A stretch of DNA of 64,000 bases, taken from the NCBI GenBank assembly GCA_050633365.1, contig JBOEGJ010000003.1, positions 62,001-126,000 on the forward strand, written 5' to 3'. The translations under genes were made by a program, and so were the position numbers. Shown piece after piece: positions 18,123 to 26,752 of this stretch (its first letter is position 1; every line of letters starts with the position of its first letter). Source of the DNA: Pseudomaricurvus sp050633365 (lineage in GTDB: Bacteria > Pseudomonadota > Gammaproteobacteria > Pseudomonadales > Cellvibrionaceae). The notes beneath the pieces are model-generated. The model saw nothing but the letters and a program-made list of their open reading frames with translations, ran no database searches and was not told the origin of the DNA.

Positions 18123-19601
18123 ATGCAGGTCAACGTTAGTACTGACATAGGTGCGCTGTTAAATCAGCGGGTACCATTGATTGCGCTGGAAAGCACGCAA
18201 GAAAACTATGCTTTGGAAATGCTAAAGAAACAATGCCAGCAGCATCGACAAACGCTCTATCGCTGGACTCTTACCGAAGGTTTGGAAACTCTGGGTTTTG
18301 CTCCGCGACTTCAGGGTGTGAATTCCGAACAAACACCGCTAGAGCTATTGCAAGCGATCAAGAGCCGCAATGACAGTGGCGTTTTTGTACTGTGCGATTT
18401 TCATTGGCATATGGATGGTGATGCGAAGATTATTCGGCTCTTAAAAGACATCGCCCTCGAGTTCGACTCTATTGCAAAACGCATTATCTTCTTAAGTCAT
18501 AAAGTTACCTTGCCGTCCGAGCTGCAATCGTTTTCGGCGCAAGCGCGTCTGTCGTTGCCAAGCGATGATGAAATACTCAATATTATTCGCCAAGAGGCCA
18601 AACGCTATTCTCAACAAAGCGGGCGCACCCGTATCCGTACCGATAGTGATGCCCTAAAACTACTGGTGAACAGTTTACGCGGACTAACGCATCAAGATGT
18701 GAGTCGATTAGCGCATCACGCCATTGCCGATGACGGCGTGATCGACGCCAGCGATGTGCCGGTGGTCAATAGCGCCAAGTTCTCACTGTTAAATCGGCAG
18801 GGATTACTTAGCTACGAATACGATACTGAATCGTTTTCGGATGTTGGCGGACTAGAGAACTTTAAGCGCTGGCTCAATCAGCGCGAAAAGGCCTTTTTAG
18901 GCGAGAGTGAACTGGAATCGCCCAAAGGGGTTTTGTTATTAGGTGTTCAAGGGGGCGGTAAGAGTCTTGCCGCGAAGGCAGTGGCAGGCCTTTGGGGATT
19001 GCCACTGCTGCGGCTGGATATGGGCTCTCTGTACAATAAATTTATTGGCGAGAGTGAAAAGAACTTGCGCGATTCTCTGGCGCAAGCTGAGAAAATGGCA
19101 CCTTGTGTTTTATGGTTAGATGAACTTGAAAAAGCCCTAGCCCAAGGTGGTTCTGATGATGGCTTGGGTAAGCGTCTGCTGGGCTACTTCTTAACGTGGA
19201 TGGCCGAAAAAAAAGCCCCGGTCTTTTTGGTGGCTACCAGTAATGACATACAGCAGTTACCCGCAGAGTTGGTGCGTAAAGGGCGCTTCGATGAGATATT
19301 TTTTGTCGACTTGCCTTCTGTCGAGGTGCGCCAGCAAATTTTTTCAATTCATTTGAAAAAACGTCAGCTCAATGAGGGAGCTTTCAATCTGCCTAGAATT
19401 GCTGAGATGGCGGAAGGGTTTTCAGGCGCGGAAATCGAACAGGCGGTGGTGTCAGCGCTTTACAGTTTGAAAGCGGGCGCGAGCTTGAATGACGGTGATC
19501 TTATCCAAGCGATATTGAGTACAACGCCTCTATCTGTGGTGATGGCCGAGCAGTTAAATTCGCTGCGTCATTGGGCGAAAGATCGCACCGTGTCAGCCTA
19601 G
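18123..19601 (+). CDS. AAA+ ATPase, Ycf46-like
   Basis: 492-aa protein resembling bacterial homologues of the chloroplast ORF Ycf46. An N-terminal domain (about 1-230) precedes one AAA module. The module has Walker A GVQGGGKSLAAK near 274-285, Walker B VLWLDELEKAL near 330, sensor-1 Asn in LVATSND and the arginine finger in RKGRFDEIFF. The C-terminal lid contains GFSGAEIEQAV. Related to FtsH-type AAA domains but without a protease. The function of the family is poorly defined; a link to carbon or bicarbonate use has been suggested for cyanobacterial Ycf46. Divergent from coq7. Confidence 0.85.
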   Translation: MQVNVSTDIGALLNQRVPLIALESTQENYALEMLKKQCQQHRQTLYRWTLTEGLETLGFAPRLQGVNSEQTPLELLQAIKSRNDSGVFVLCDFHWHMDGDAKIIRLLKDIALEFDSIAKRIIFLSHKVTLPSELQSFSAQARLSLPSDDEILNIIRQEAKRYSQQSGRTRIRTDSDALKLLVNSLRGLTHQDVSRLAHHAIADDGVIDASDVPVVNSAKFSLLNRQGLLSYEYDTESFSDVGGLENFKRWLNQREKAFLGESELESPKGVLLLGVQGGGKSLAAKAVAGLWGLPLLRLDMGSLYNKFIGESEKNLRDSLAQAEKMAPCVLWLDELEKALAQGGSDDGLGKRLLGYFLTWMAEKKAPVFLVATSNDIQQLPAELVRKGRFDEIFFVDLPSVEVRQQIFSIHLKKRQLNEGAFNLPRIAEMAEGFSGAEIEQAVVSALYSLKAGASLNDGDLIQAILSTTPLSVVMAEQLNSLRHWAKDRTVSA

Positions 19602-19626
19602 CCTAGCGAATCCTGGCTGCGGATGA

Positions 19627-21609
19627 CTAGATCATTTCTACGTTTCTACCGCTCCGCTCTTTATGGCGAGAGTTGTGCAGTGTGAGCTCTTCTGCGAGCG
19701 TGATTTTTAGACTCTTCGCACTAATGGGTTTGGTTAATACTCTGCGAATGGAGGCGCTGCGGGCCTGTTCCTGAGAAGGCGGTTCGCTGGCGCCACTGAG
19801 CATAATCATTACTGGCAGCACTGTTGAGGGTTTAAGGTCAGCGTGGTTTTGACTGATTTCTTGAGCCAGCTCGAATCCCGTCATATCCGGCATGTCGTGA
19901 TCTAGAATGATCACATCAAAGGTGCCGCCAATATTCGACATGGTTTTCATCATCGCCAGTGCGTCTTTGGCTGAGGGAACACAGGTGACTTTCATGCCCC
20001 AGCTATCGGCTCGTTTGGCAACCACCTTGCGGCTGGAGCTGCTGTCGTCGACAACCAATAAACGTTTATTTTGTAATAATTTGTCGTAGTGGTTTTCGTG
20101 ATGTTGCAATAACGAGTAGCGCGTAAGTATTAGCTCACAAACAAACAGTGCTTCGCCTTCATTTTGTCCTTGCCCCATTTCTACGCTGAGACGACCACCG
20201 ATATGTTCCGCTAAGGCATGAGCAATGACCCAGTTGCGCTGGATGCTGGAGTAGCGCTGGGCATCGATGTCGGTATCATTGTCTAAACTCATGTGAATGT
20301 CTTCTGGGTGCAAACCGCTTTGACTGTCGCGAATCTCTAAGCGCCATAAATTGCGCTGGCTCGACGCTTTCAAGTGTACGGAAATATTGCCTTGCTCACT
20401 GTAGAAGAGCGCCATTTCCAAGGTGCCAGAAATAATTTGTTTGATACGTGCGGGATCGCCTTTTATGAGCGTCGGCGATTGAGGGTTTTTGTGGTATTGG
20501 AAGCTTATCTTGCGATCATCGGCTTTGACTTTGCTGTCTTCACATAGAGTGTCTAAGAGGTGCGAGAAGTCGAAGGGAATTGCGTCGAAAGTCAGTCTGC
20601 CAATTTGCAGAGAGCGCCAATCATTGAGCCGGTTGAGCCACTTTAATTGTGATTCACTCGCGCGTCGCATGGTGAGTATTTGATCTCTCTGAGTTTTATT
20701 GAGTGAGGTGTCGAGGAGCAACTCTGCTATGCCAACGATTCCACTGAGGGGAGTTCTTAGTTCATGATCGACTCGTTTTAGGGTTTGGTTATATTGCCTT
20801 TTTAGTTTGAGCTTCAACCCTCTTTCGTAGTGAGTCTGTAAACGCTCCCCAGTTTGAGTAATGTTGAGCATGACTAAGGCATAGGTCACTACCATGCTTT
20901 CGATGATCACTAGGCTTTGGCCAAACCAAAAAAACAGCGGGCGTTCGAGGCCAAAATTATGCAAAAACAACCAGCCGGTGAGTGCTAATCCGACGCAAAT
21001 AGCCTTAGCCAATACCAGGTGTTTGGTGAAGGGAATACGCTGGGAGTACATCATTAGCATCTGGCCAATGCAGAGACCACCACTGAGCAAAAATAACAAT
21101 CGCATCGCTCGGTGGGCGTTGTCGTTATGGATGTTTAGTAGCCAGAGCCCGAGTGTGAATAGGATGAGATGGAGTCCGATAAAAAAAATTCTCCAGACCT
21201 TTTGAGTCGCGCGCAGAGGGAAGTACTGAAGGACAAAAAATACCTGCAGGCAAAGTGTCAGTAATGTGAGGCTTTTTCTGTTAATTATGTCGATGGTCAA
21301 GAGTGGGTCTGGTTGGTTGGCGTTCCAACCGTGGGCCATAGCTGCAGATATGCTTGCGGTATAAAGCGCGAGAAAAATATTTAAACGCTCGTGACGAATT
21401 AACCCCTGACCGATATTGATGATTACCAGCATCAGCGTGGCGCCAAGAAGAGTCGACATGATTGCGACGTCGAGGGTGCTTCCTGCCAAATTCGAGAGCC
21501 CCTTTGAGAGCGGTATGTTTAACTGCGCAAAGGCACCCAAAGAGAGGCTTGAGAGCAGTAATAGTGCTACCACCTGGACGAACTTTAGGTGCAAAAAGCT
21601 AGGATTCAT
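19627..21609 (-). CDS. Hybrid sensor protein: membrane region, HisKA, degenerate ATPase, receiver
   Basis: 660-aa protein. After a signal-like segment (11-29) come about seven hydrophobic helices (about 47-250) resembling the 7TMR-DISM membrane module. HisKA follows with His282 in DHELRTPLSGIVG. The ATPase-like region (about 385-495) is poorly conserved: the N-box is replaced by SGTLEMALFY with no Asn, and the usual DTGIG is SQSGL. The C-terminal receiver (about 514-640) is intact, with DD at 521-522, phospho-acceptor Asp570 in LDHDMPD, a Ser in MLSGAS and TKP at 626-628. Autophosphorylation may therefore be lost, making it a receiver or scaffold controlled by another kinase. Confidence 0.8.
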   Translation of the reverse strand: MNPSFLHLKFVQVVALLLLSSLSLGAFAQLNIPLSKGLSNLAGSTLDVAIMSTLLGATLMLVIINIGQGLIRHERLNIFLALYTASISAAMAHGWNANQPDPLLTIDIINRKSLTLLTLCLQVFFVLQYFPLRATQKVWRIFFIGLHLILFTLGLWLLNIHNDNAHRAMRLLFLLSGGLCIGQMLMMYSQRIPFTKHLVLAKAICVGLALTGWLFLHNFGLERPLFFWFGQSLVIIESMVVTYALVMLNITQTGERLQTHYERGLKLKLKRQYNQTLKRVDHELRTPLSGIVGIAELLLDTSLNKTQRDQILTMRRASESQLKWLNRLNDWRSLQIGRLTFDAIPFDFSHLLDTLCEDSKVKADDRKISFQYHKNPQSPTLIKGDPARIKQIISGTLEMALFYSEQGNISVHLKASSQRNLWRLEIRDSQSGLHPEDIHMSLDNDTDIDAQRYSSIQRNWVIAHALAEHIGGRLSVEMGQGQNEGEALFVCELILTRYSLLQHHENHYDKLLQNKRLLVVDDSSSSRKVVAKRADSWGMKVTCVPSAKDALAMMKTMSNIGGTFDVIILDHDMPDMTGFELAQEISQNHADLKPSTVLPVMIMLSGASEPPSQEQARSASIRRVLTKPISAKSLKITLAEELTLHNSRHKERSGRNVEMI

Positions 21610-21778
21610 AAGGGTGCCGTTGTTATTTTTTTATGGGCAGCTATATCGAATCGAGTTTGGTGATAGATGGGTCGCTCATTCGATTCGGTCAGCACTGTCG
21701 ATGCTATCGTGCCGATCAAATGAAGTGAAGTGAGTGCTTAGACAGAAAAGGAATATGCCGCATTCGGGATTTGATTGA

Positions 21779-21799
21779 AGAGGGGGCTAGCCCCCTCCC
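21779..21799 (-). terminator. Probable terminator after purD
   Basis: Perfect hairpin GAGGGGGC-TA-GCCCCCTC about 40 bases beyond the purD stop. Read on the minus strand it is followed by TTCAATC, so the T run is weak. Confidence 0.55.
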
Positions 21800-21837
21800 T
21801 GCATCAGCGCCCTGAGGTTTGGGCGCTTACTGACGGC

Positions 21838-23133
21838 TTAGGATTTGCCGTTTTGCTCACGAGCAATCGCGCGATAGGCGATGTCGTTGCGAAAGTAGAC
21901 GTCTTTCCAGTCGATTTGGCGAGTCAGTTGGTAAGCTCGCGCTTGCGCCTCGGTAACGCTATTGCCAAGTGCCGTCGCGCAAAGTACACGGCCACCATTG
22001 GTGGTGATCTCGCCATCTTTTAAAGCGGTTCCGGCGTGAAAGACTTTTTCACCCGCGGTATCGGTGCTTGGTAGGCCAGAAATTACGTCGCCCTTATCGT
22101 AAGCTGCTGGGTAACCGCCAGCGGCAAGTACGACACCAACGGCACATCGATCGTCCCACTCGGTGGTTTTGCCTTCGAGTTGCCCATCGATTGCGGCTTC
22201 GCACAGCTCAACCATATCGGACTTCATACGCAACATAATCGGTTGAGTCTCTGGATCTCCAAAGCGGCAGTTGTATTCGATCACTTTAGGGGTGCCTTCC
22301 GCGTCGATCATTAAACCCGCGTATAAGAAACCGGTGTAATCGTTACCTTCGGCAGCCATGCCATTCACCGTTGGGTAAATAACTTCATTCATAATGCGCT
22401 GATGAATCTCGGCGGTAACCACGGGAGCCGGTGAGTATGCGCCCATGCCACCGGTGTTGGGGCCTGAGTCGCCATCGCCAACACGTTTATGATCTTGACT
22501 GGTGGCCATAGCAACGACATTTTTACCGTCAACCATAACGATAAAGCTAGCTTCTTCACCATCGAGAAATTCTTCGATCACAACGCGGCAACCAGCATCA
22601 CCAAAGGCATTGCCAGACAGCATATCTTTAACGGCGTCTTCAGCTTGTCCCAAAGTCTCTGCCACAATCACGCCCTTACCTGCAGCGAGGCCGTCGGCCT
22701 TCACCACAATCGGTGCGCCTTTTTCACGCAAGTACGCCAAGGCTGGCTCAACCTCGGTGAAATTCTCGTAAGCGCCGGTTGGGATTTTGTGACGAGCCAA
22801 AAAGTCTTTGGTAAAGGCCTTTGAGCCTTCCAATTGCGCAGCGCCTTTTGAAGGGCCAAATGCGCGCAAACCTTGTTCGGCAAAAAAGTCGACAACACCC
22901 TCAACCAGTGGCGCTTCAGGGCCAACGATGGTGAGACCGCAGTTGTTGTCTTTGGCAAAAGTGGCTAGCTTGTCAAAATCCATCACATCGATGGCGACGT
23001 TCTCTAAGCCTACTTCAGTGGCCGTGCCAGCGTTTCCTGGGGCCACATAAACAGTTTCTACGCTCGGGTTTTGAGCCGCTTTCCAGGCCAGTGCGTGTTC
23101 GCGGCCGCCGGAGCCTATTACTAATACATTCAT
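21838..23133 (-). CDS. purD: Phosphoribosylamine-glycine ligase
   Basis: 431-aa ATP-grasp enzyme of purine synthesis, joining glycine to phosphoribosylamine. The N-terminal MNVLVIGSGGREHALAWK, the KADGLAAGKGV ATP loop, the signature RFGDPETQ and the Mg-binding region are intact. The start ATG is unambiguous. It lies downstream of purH on the same strand, the usual order, but the two are separated by 326 bases containing two palindromic repeats. Confidence 0.96.
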   Translation of the reverse strand: MNVLVIGSGGREHALAWKAAQNPSVETVYVAPGNAGTATEVGLENVAIDVMDFDKLATFAKDNNCGLTIVGPEAPLVEGVVDFFAEQGLRAFGPSKGAAQLEGSKAFTKDFLARHKIPTGAYENFTEVEPALAYLREKGAPIVVKADGLAAGKGVIVAETLGQAEDAVKDMLSGNAFGDAGCRVVIEEFLDGEEASFIVMVDGKNVVAMATSQDHKRVGDGDSGPNTGGMGAYSPAPVVTAEIHQRIMNEVIYPTVNGMAAEGNDYTGFLYAGLMIDAEGTPKVIEYNCRFGDPETQPIMLRMKSDMVELCEAAIDGQLEGKTTEWDDRCAVGVVLAAGGYPAAYDKGDVISGLPSTDTAGEKVFHAGTALKDGEITTNGGRVLCATALGNSVTEAQARAYQLTRQIDWKDVYFRNDIAYRAIAREQNGKS

Positions 23134-23157
23134 TTTCTATCCTTTGTCGGAGCTTAT

Positions 23158-23258
23158 CTAAGCGTCTCTGGCGGCGTTGCAAAATCAATTTTGGTCGGTC
23201 ATGTACTTTAGTACATTCCCTCACTAAATCGATACCGCGCCTTGCTAGGAACACTTAG
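23158..23258. repeat. Long imperfect palindromic repeat, copy A
   Basis: About 100 bases able to fold into one long imperfect hairpin. The outer arms begin CTAAG(C/T)GT and the centre is GTAC-TTTA-GTAC within a 24-base core at 23197-23220. The core matches copy B (read in reverse complement) at 18 of 24 positions by eye. One substituted pair (T-A to C-G, positions 6 and 19) is compensatory. This resembles dispersed palindromic repeats of marine gammaproteobacteria; the family name is not known to me. Confidence 0.65.
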
Positions 23259-23340
23259 CTAAGCCCCTCGTTCAGAGGTTTTTAAACCAACAAAAACAAA
23301 TTTAAATTGATTACTTCGATTAAGACGTCGTCGCTGAAGA

Positions 23341-23458
23341 AAAGTGTTCCTGTGGGGGTGAGGGTAAGGCGCCTCGGAGCGCAGGAAGGGAGCGTACAAG
23401 TGTACGTGACCGCCCGAGCACCGAAGCAACGCCACCATCGCGTCACAGGAACATTTTT
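23341..23458. repeat. Long imperfect palindromic repeat, copy B, ending at the purH stop
   Basis: Outer arms TGTTCCTGTG (left) and CACAGGAACA (right) are perfectly complementary. The 24-base core at 23388-23411 centres on GTACA-AG-TGTAC. It is in opposite orientation to copy A and abuts the purH stop codon. On the minus strand the hairpin is followed by CTTTTCTTC, so it may double as the purH terminator. Confidence 0.65.
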
Positions 23459-23459
23459 A

Positions 23460-25034
23460 TCAGTGACGGAAGTGGCGCATGCCTGTAAATACCATCGCCA
23501 TTCCGTGCTCATCGGCTGCGGCAATCACTTCTTCATCACGCATTGAGCCGCCGGGCTGAATCACTGCACTGATGCCAACTTTCGCCGCGTTATCGATACC
23601 GTCGCGGAAGGGGAAGAAGGCGTCGGATGCCATCACGGCACCTTTGATTTCTAGGTTGGCATGTTCGGCTTTAATCGCCGCGATACGAGCTGAGTTAACG
23701 CGACTCATTTGGCCTGCGCCCACACCGATAGTACGACCATCTTTGGCATAAATGATGGCGTTAGACTTAACCATCTTGGCAACTTTCCAGGCGAACAGTA
23801 GCTCGTCCATTTGCTCGTCCGAGGGTTGCGCTTTGGTCACAACTTTGAGCTCGTCTTTGCTGACCATGCCGTTGTCTTTTTCTTGAATCAACAAACCGCC
23901 ATTAACGCGCTTGTAGTCGTAGCTGGTTGGACGCTCTGAGCCCCACTCGCCACAGGCAAGTAAGCGAACGTTTTTCTTGGCCGATACGGCGGCGGCGGCG
24001 GCGTCGGACACGCTGGGTGCAATAATCACCTCAGAGAATTGTTTGTCGACGATCAGTTGTGCGGTTTCGGCGTCCAGCTCGCGGTTAAAGGCGATGATGC
24101 CACCAAAGGCAGATTCTGGATCGGTGGCGAAGGCCAACTCGTAAGCGGTCTTGATATCGGTGGCAACGGCAACACCACAAGGGTTGGCGTGCTTGACGAT
24201 AACGCAGGCAGGCTCGTCGAACAGTTTAACGGTTTCGAGCGCGGCGTCGGTATCGGCGACGTTGTTGAACGACAGCTCTTTGCCTTGCAGTTGCTTGGCG
24301 GTTGAAACCGAAGCGTCTTGAGCATCTTCCTCAACGTAAAAAGCGGCTTTTTGATGCGGGTTCTCACCGTAACGCATGTCTTGCGTTTTTTGGTATTGAA
24401 CGTTGTAAGTATTGGAAAAATCGCGAGTTTCGTTCTCCGTATTGCGGCGACCGAAGTGATTGGCGATCATGCCGTCATACTGAGCAGTGTGCTCAAACGC
24501 TTTAACCATCAAGTCGTAACGGGTTTCGTAATTGGTCGATCCGTTGTTGGCTTGCATCTCGGCAATGATGGCGTCGTAATCAGAGGCGTTGACCACAATA
24601 TTGACGTCTTTGTGGTTTTTGGCGGCCGAACGAACCATGGTCGGACCGCCAATATCGATGTTCTCGATGGCGGTAGGAAGATCGCAATTAGGATCTGCCA
24701 CAGTGCTCTTGAACGGGTAGAGATTGACCACAACCATGTCGATTGGCGTAATGCCGTGTTCGCTCATGACTGCATCGTCGGTTCCGCGACGGCCTAAGAT
24801 TCCGCCGTGTACTTTCGGGTGAAGGGTCTTGACGCGACCGTCCATCATTTCAGGAAAGCCGGTGTAGTCGGAGACTTCAATAGCGGCAACGCCATTGTCT
24901 TTAAGCAGTCGGAAAGTACCGCCAGTTGACAGAATTTCTACGCCTTGAGCACTCAGTGCTTGGGCAAACTCTACAATGCCGGATTTGTCAGAAACGCTGA
25001 TGAGGGCGCGCTGGACTTTAACGAGTTGGGTCAT
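23460..25034 (-). CDS. purH: Bifunctional AICAR transformylase / IMP cyclohydrolase
   Basis: 524-aa enzyme for the last two steps of IMP synthesis. The N-terminal cyclohydrolase domain starts RALISVSDKSGIVEFA and contains GGTFRLL and GRVKTLHPKVHGG. The transformylase domain has VKHANPCGVA and the Lys-His catalytic region. The frame is open from 25079, but the ATG at 25034 (MTQLVKVQ) fits the family start. The C-terminus ends in GMRHFRH, typical of PurH. Confidence 0.96.
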   Translation of the reverse strand: MTQLVKVQRALISVSDKSGIVEFAQALSAQGVEILSTGGTFRLLKDNGVAAIEVSDYTGFPEMMDGRVKTLHPKVHGGILGRRGTDDAVMSEHGITPIDMVVVNLYPFKSTVADPNCDLPTAIENIDIGGPTMVRSAAKNHKDVNIVVNASDYDAIIAEMQANNGSTNYETRYDLMVKAFEHTAQYDGMIANHFGRRNTENETRDFSNTYNVQYQKTQDMRYGENPHQKAAFYVEEDAQDASVSTAKQLQGKELSFNNVADTDAALETVKLFDEPACVIVKHANPCGVAVATDIKTAYELAFATDPESAFGGIIAFNRELDAETAQLIVDKQFSEVIIAPSVSDAAAAAVSAKKNVRLLACGEWGSERPTSYDYKRVNGGLLIQEKDNGMVSKDELKVVTKAQPSDEQMDELLFAWKVAKMVKSNAIIYAKDGRTIGVGAGQMSRVNSARIAAIKAEHANLEIKGAVMASDAFFPFRDGIDNAAKVGISAVIQPGGSMRDEEVIAAADEHGMAMVFTGMRHFRH

Positions 25035-25099
25035 GGATTGGTTCCGTATTTGACTGTGTATCAAAAAAGGCTGTTTCACTGAGGTATGCAGAGAAACGA

Positions 25100-25126
25100 A
25101 GAAGGGCGAGACCAGCTCACCCTTCT
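25100..25126 (-). terminator. Probable terminator after fis
   Basis: AGAAGGGTGAG pairs with CTCGCCCTTCT (minus-strand reading, one G-T pair) around CTGGT, followed by TCGTTTCTC. It separates dusB-fis from purH. Confidence 0.55.
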
Positions 25127-25150
25127 AAAAACTTAAGTATAGCGGCTGAT

Positions 25151-25459
25151 TTATAGCAGGCCGTACTGCTTGAGTTTTTTGCGCAGAGTGCCGCGGTTCA
25201 AGCCAAGTACCTGGGCGGCTTTGGTTTGATTGTGGCGAGTGTACTTCATGACGATTTCAAGCATTGGAGCTTCAACTTCGGCCATGACCAAGTCGTAGAC
25301 GTCGCTGACCGGTTGCCCGTCCAAGTGTTTGAAGTAGTTATCCATAGCCTGCTCGACACAATCGCGCAGCGATTGGTTTTGAGTCGCTGGTGCTGGCTCG
25401 GTGATTGGGCTGGTCAGTTCGATTGGCGCATCGGCCATCAGCGTTTCAGCTGTGTTCAT
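25151..25459 (-). CDS. fis: DNA-binding protein Fis
   Basis: 102-aa nucleoid-associated regulator. The C-terminal helix-turn-helix (HNQTKAAQVLGLNRGTLRKKLKQYGLL) is nearly identical to E. coli Fis. The acidic, Pro-rich N-terminal 30 residues are less conserved. The ATG overlaps the dusB stop by 4 bases (ATGA), the classic dusB-fis operon. Confidence 0.96.
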   Translation of the reverse strand: MNTAETLMADAPIELTSPITEPAPATQNQSLRDCVEQAMDNYFKHLDGQPVSDVYDLVMAEVEAPMLEIVMKYTRHNQTKAAQVLGLNRGTLRKKLKQYGLL

Positions 25460-26445
25460 GCCGCTTTATCCTCTTTCGTTATCAGTTGTTCAAAGTAGTC
25501 TTGAACACTGTTTTGTTGCTCTTCAGCATTTTCTATTTGGTTAAAGGTCTTGCGAAATGGCTCACTGCCTGCGAGCGTTTTCAAGTACCACCCCACGTGT
25601 TTGCGGGCGATACGCAGTCCCATAAAATCGCCGTAAAAGCGATGTAGCTCACCGAGGTGAGTGCACAGAATGCTTTGAATCTCGGTCAGCGGCGCTGGCG
25701 CCAACTGCTCCCCCGTTTTCAAGAAATGATCAATTTCTCGAAAGATCCAAGGCCTTCCCTGTGCTGCACGGCCGATCATCACTGCTGCAGCGCCGGTATG
25801 ATCCAGCACTTGCTTAGCTTTGATGGGGCCGTCAATGTCACCATTGGCGAACACGGGTATTTCTACTGCGTCGACAATGGCGGCGATTGTGTCGTATTCG
25901 GCATCTCCTTTGTAACCGCAGGCGCGTGTGCGTCCGTGTACGGCTAAGGCGGCAATGCCTGTGTCTTGTGCCATCTTGGCAATGGTGATGCCATTGCGAT
26001 GGTCTTGGTTCCAACCGGTGCGAATCTTAAGTGTGACCGGTACATCTACCGCTGACGTCACTGCGGCTAAGATGTCCGCCACTAGCGGTTCATCTTTTAG
26101 TAGCGCAGAACCCGCGGCCTTTTTACACACTTTCTTGGCTGGGCAACCCATATTGATGTCAACGATTTGAGCGCCGCGTTCAACATTCATGCGCGCGGCA
26201 TTGGCCATCATTTCTGGGTCGCCCCCGGCAATTTGAACGGATCTCGGTTCGGTTTCGCCAGCGTGATTGAGGCGCGTCTGAGATTTACGGCTGTTCCATA
26301 GACGTGTGTCTGAGGTAACCATTTCAGACACCACCAAACCTGCGCCCAGATTGCGACAAAGTTGTCGAAATGGCTGATCGGTTACTCCCGCCATGGGAGC
26401 CAGCACCACTTGGTTTTGAATGTGGTATGGACCGATTTGAAACAA
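25456..26445 (-). CDS. dusB: tRNA-dihydrouridine synthase B
   Basis: 329-aa flavoprotein that reduces uridine in tRNA. Signature residues include APMAGVTDQPFR, the catalytic Cys in NMGCPAKKVCKK, KIRTGW, and the FMN-binding VHGRTR and GRAAQGRPW. First gene of the dusB-fis operon. The candidate promoter at 26573-26596 carries a C-rich discriminator typical of growth-rate-controlled genes. Confidence 0.95.
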   Translation of the reverse strand: MFQIGPYHIQNQVVLAPMAGVTDQPFRQLCRNLGAGLVVSEMVTSDTRLWNSRKSQTRLNHAGETEPRSVQIAGGDPEMMANAARMNVERGAQIVDINMGCPAKKVCKKAAGSALLKDEPLVADILAAVTSAVDVPVTLKIRTGWNQDHRNGITIAKMAQDTGIAALAVHGRTRACGYKGDAEYDTIAAIVDAVEIPVFANGDIDGPIKAKQVLDHTGAAAVMIGRAAQGRPWIFREIDHFLKTGEQLAPAPLTEIQSILCTHLGELHRFYGDFMGLRIARKHVGWYLKTLAGSEPFRKTFNQIENAEEQQNSVQDYFEQLITKEDKAA

Positions 26446-26566
26446 GTGTCACCCCAAGATTTGCCTGTGGAAACGCAGCGGTTTCCGTTCTTGCTAAGAG
26501 TTGCCTTTGTGCACAACTGCTGCCTCTGCGGACGCTTTTCAACGCTTGATCAAGGGTTCGCAAAAG

Positions 26567-26602
26567 GGGGGCTATCATACCTGCGAACCCCCTCTTTTTA
26601 AA
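26567..26602 (-). promoter_or_regulatory. Candidate dusB-fis promoter with C-rich discriminator
   Basis: On the minus strand a TTTAAA lies 17 bases before TATGAT (26574-26579), followed by AGCCCCCC. A C-rich segment after the -10 is characteristic of stringently controlled promoters such as fis of E. coli. The -10 sits in the loop of a perfect 9-bp inverted repeat GGGTTCGCA/TGCGAACCC. Confidence 0.5.
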
Positions 26603-26701
26603 AGCACAAATTGCACAGATTGCTGAAAAAATAGGCGTTGACAGATCAAAAAAATGTCTTATACGCCAAGGGCCTAGGGGTATTTTTGCCAAAAATAGGT
26701 C

Positions 26702-26724
26702 CAGAGCGCCAAAGTCGCGCTCTG
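26702..26724 (-). terminator. Terminator after the DUF3426 gene
   Basis: CAGAGCGC-N7-GCGCTCTG perfect 8-bp stem. On the minus strand it is followed by GACCTATTTTTGG, placing a T run shortly after the stem. Confidence 0.65.
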
Positions 26725-26752
26725 TGGGTGGTATAGGGTTCTTAGAGGGGGC

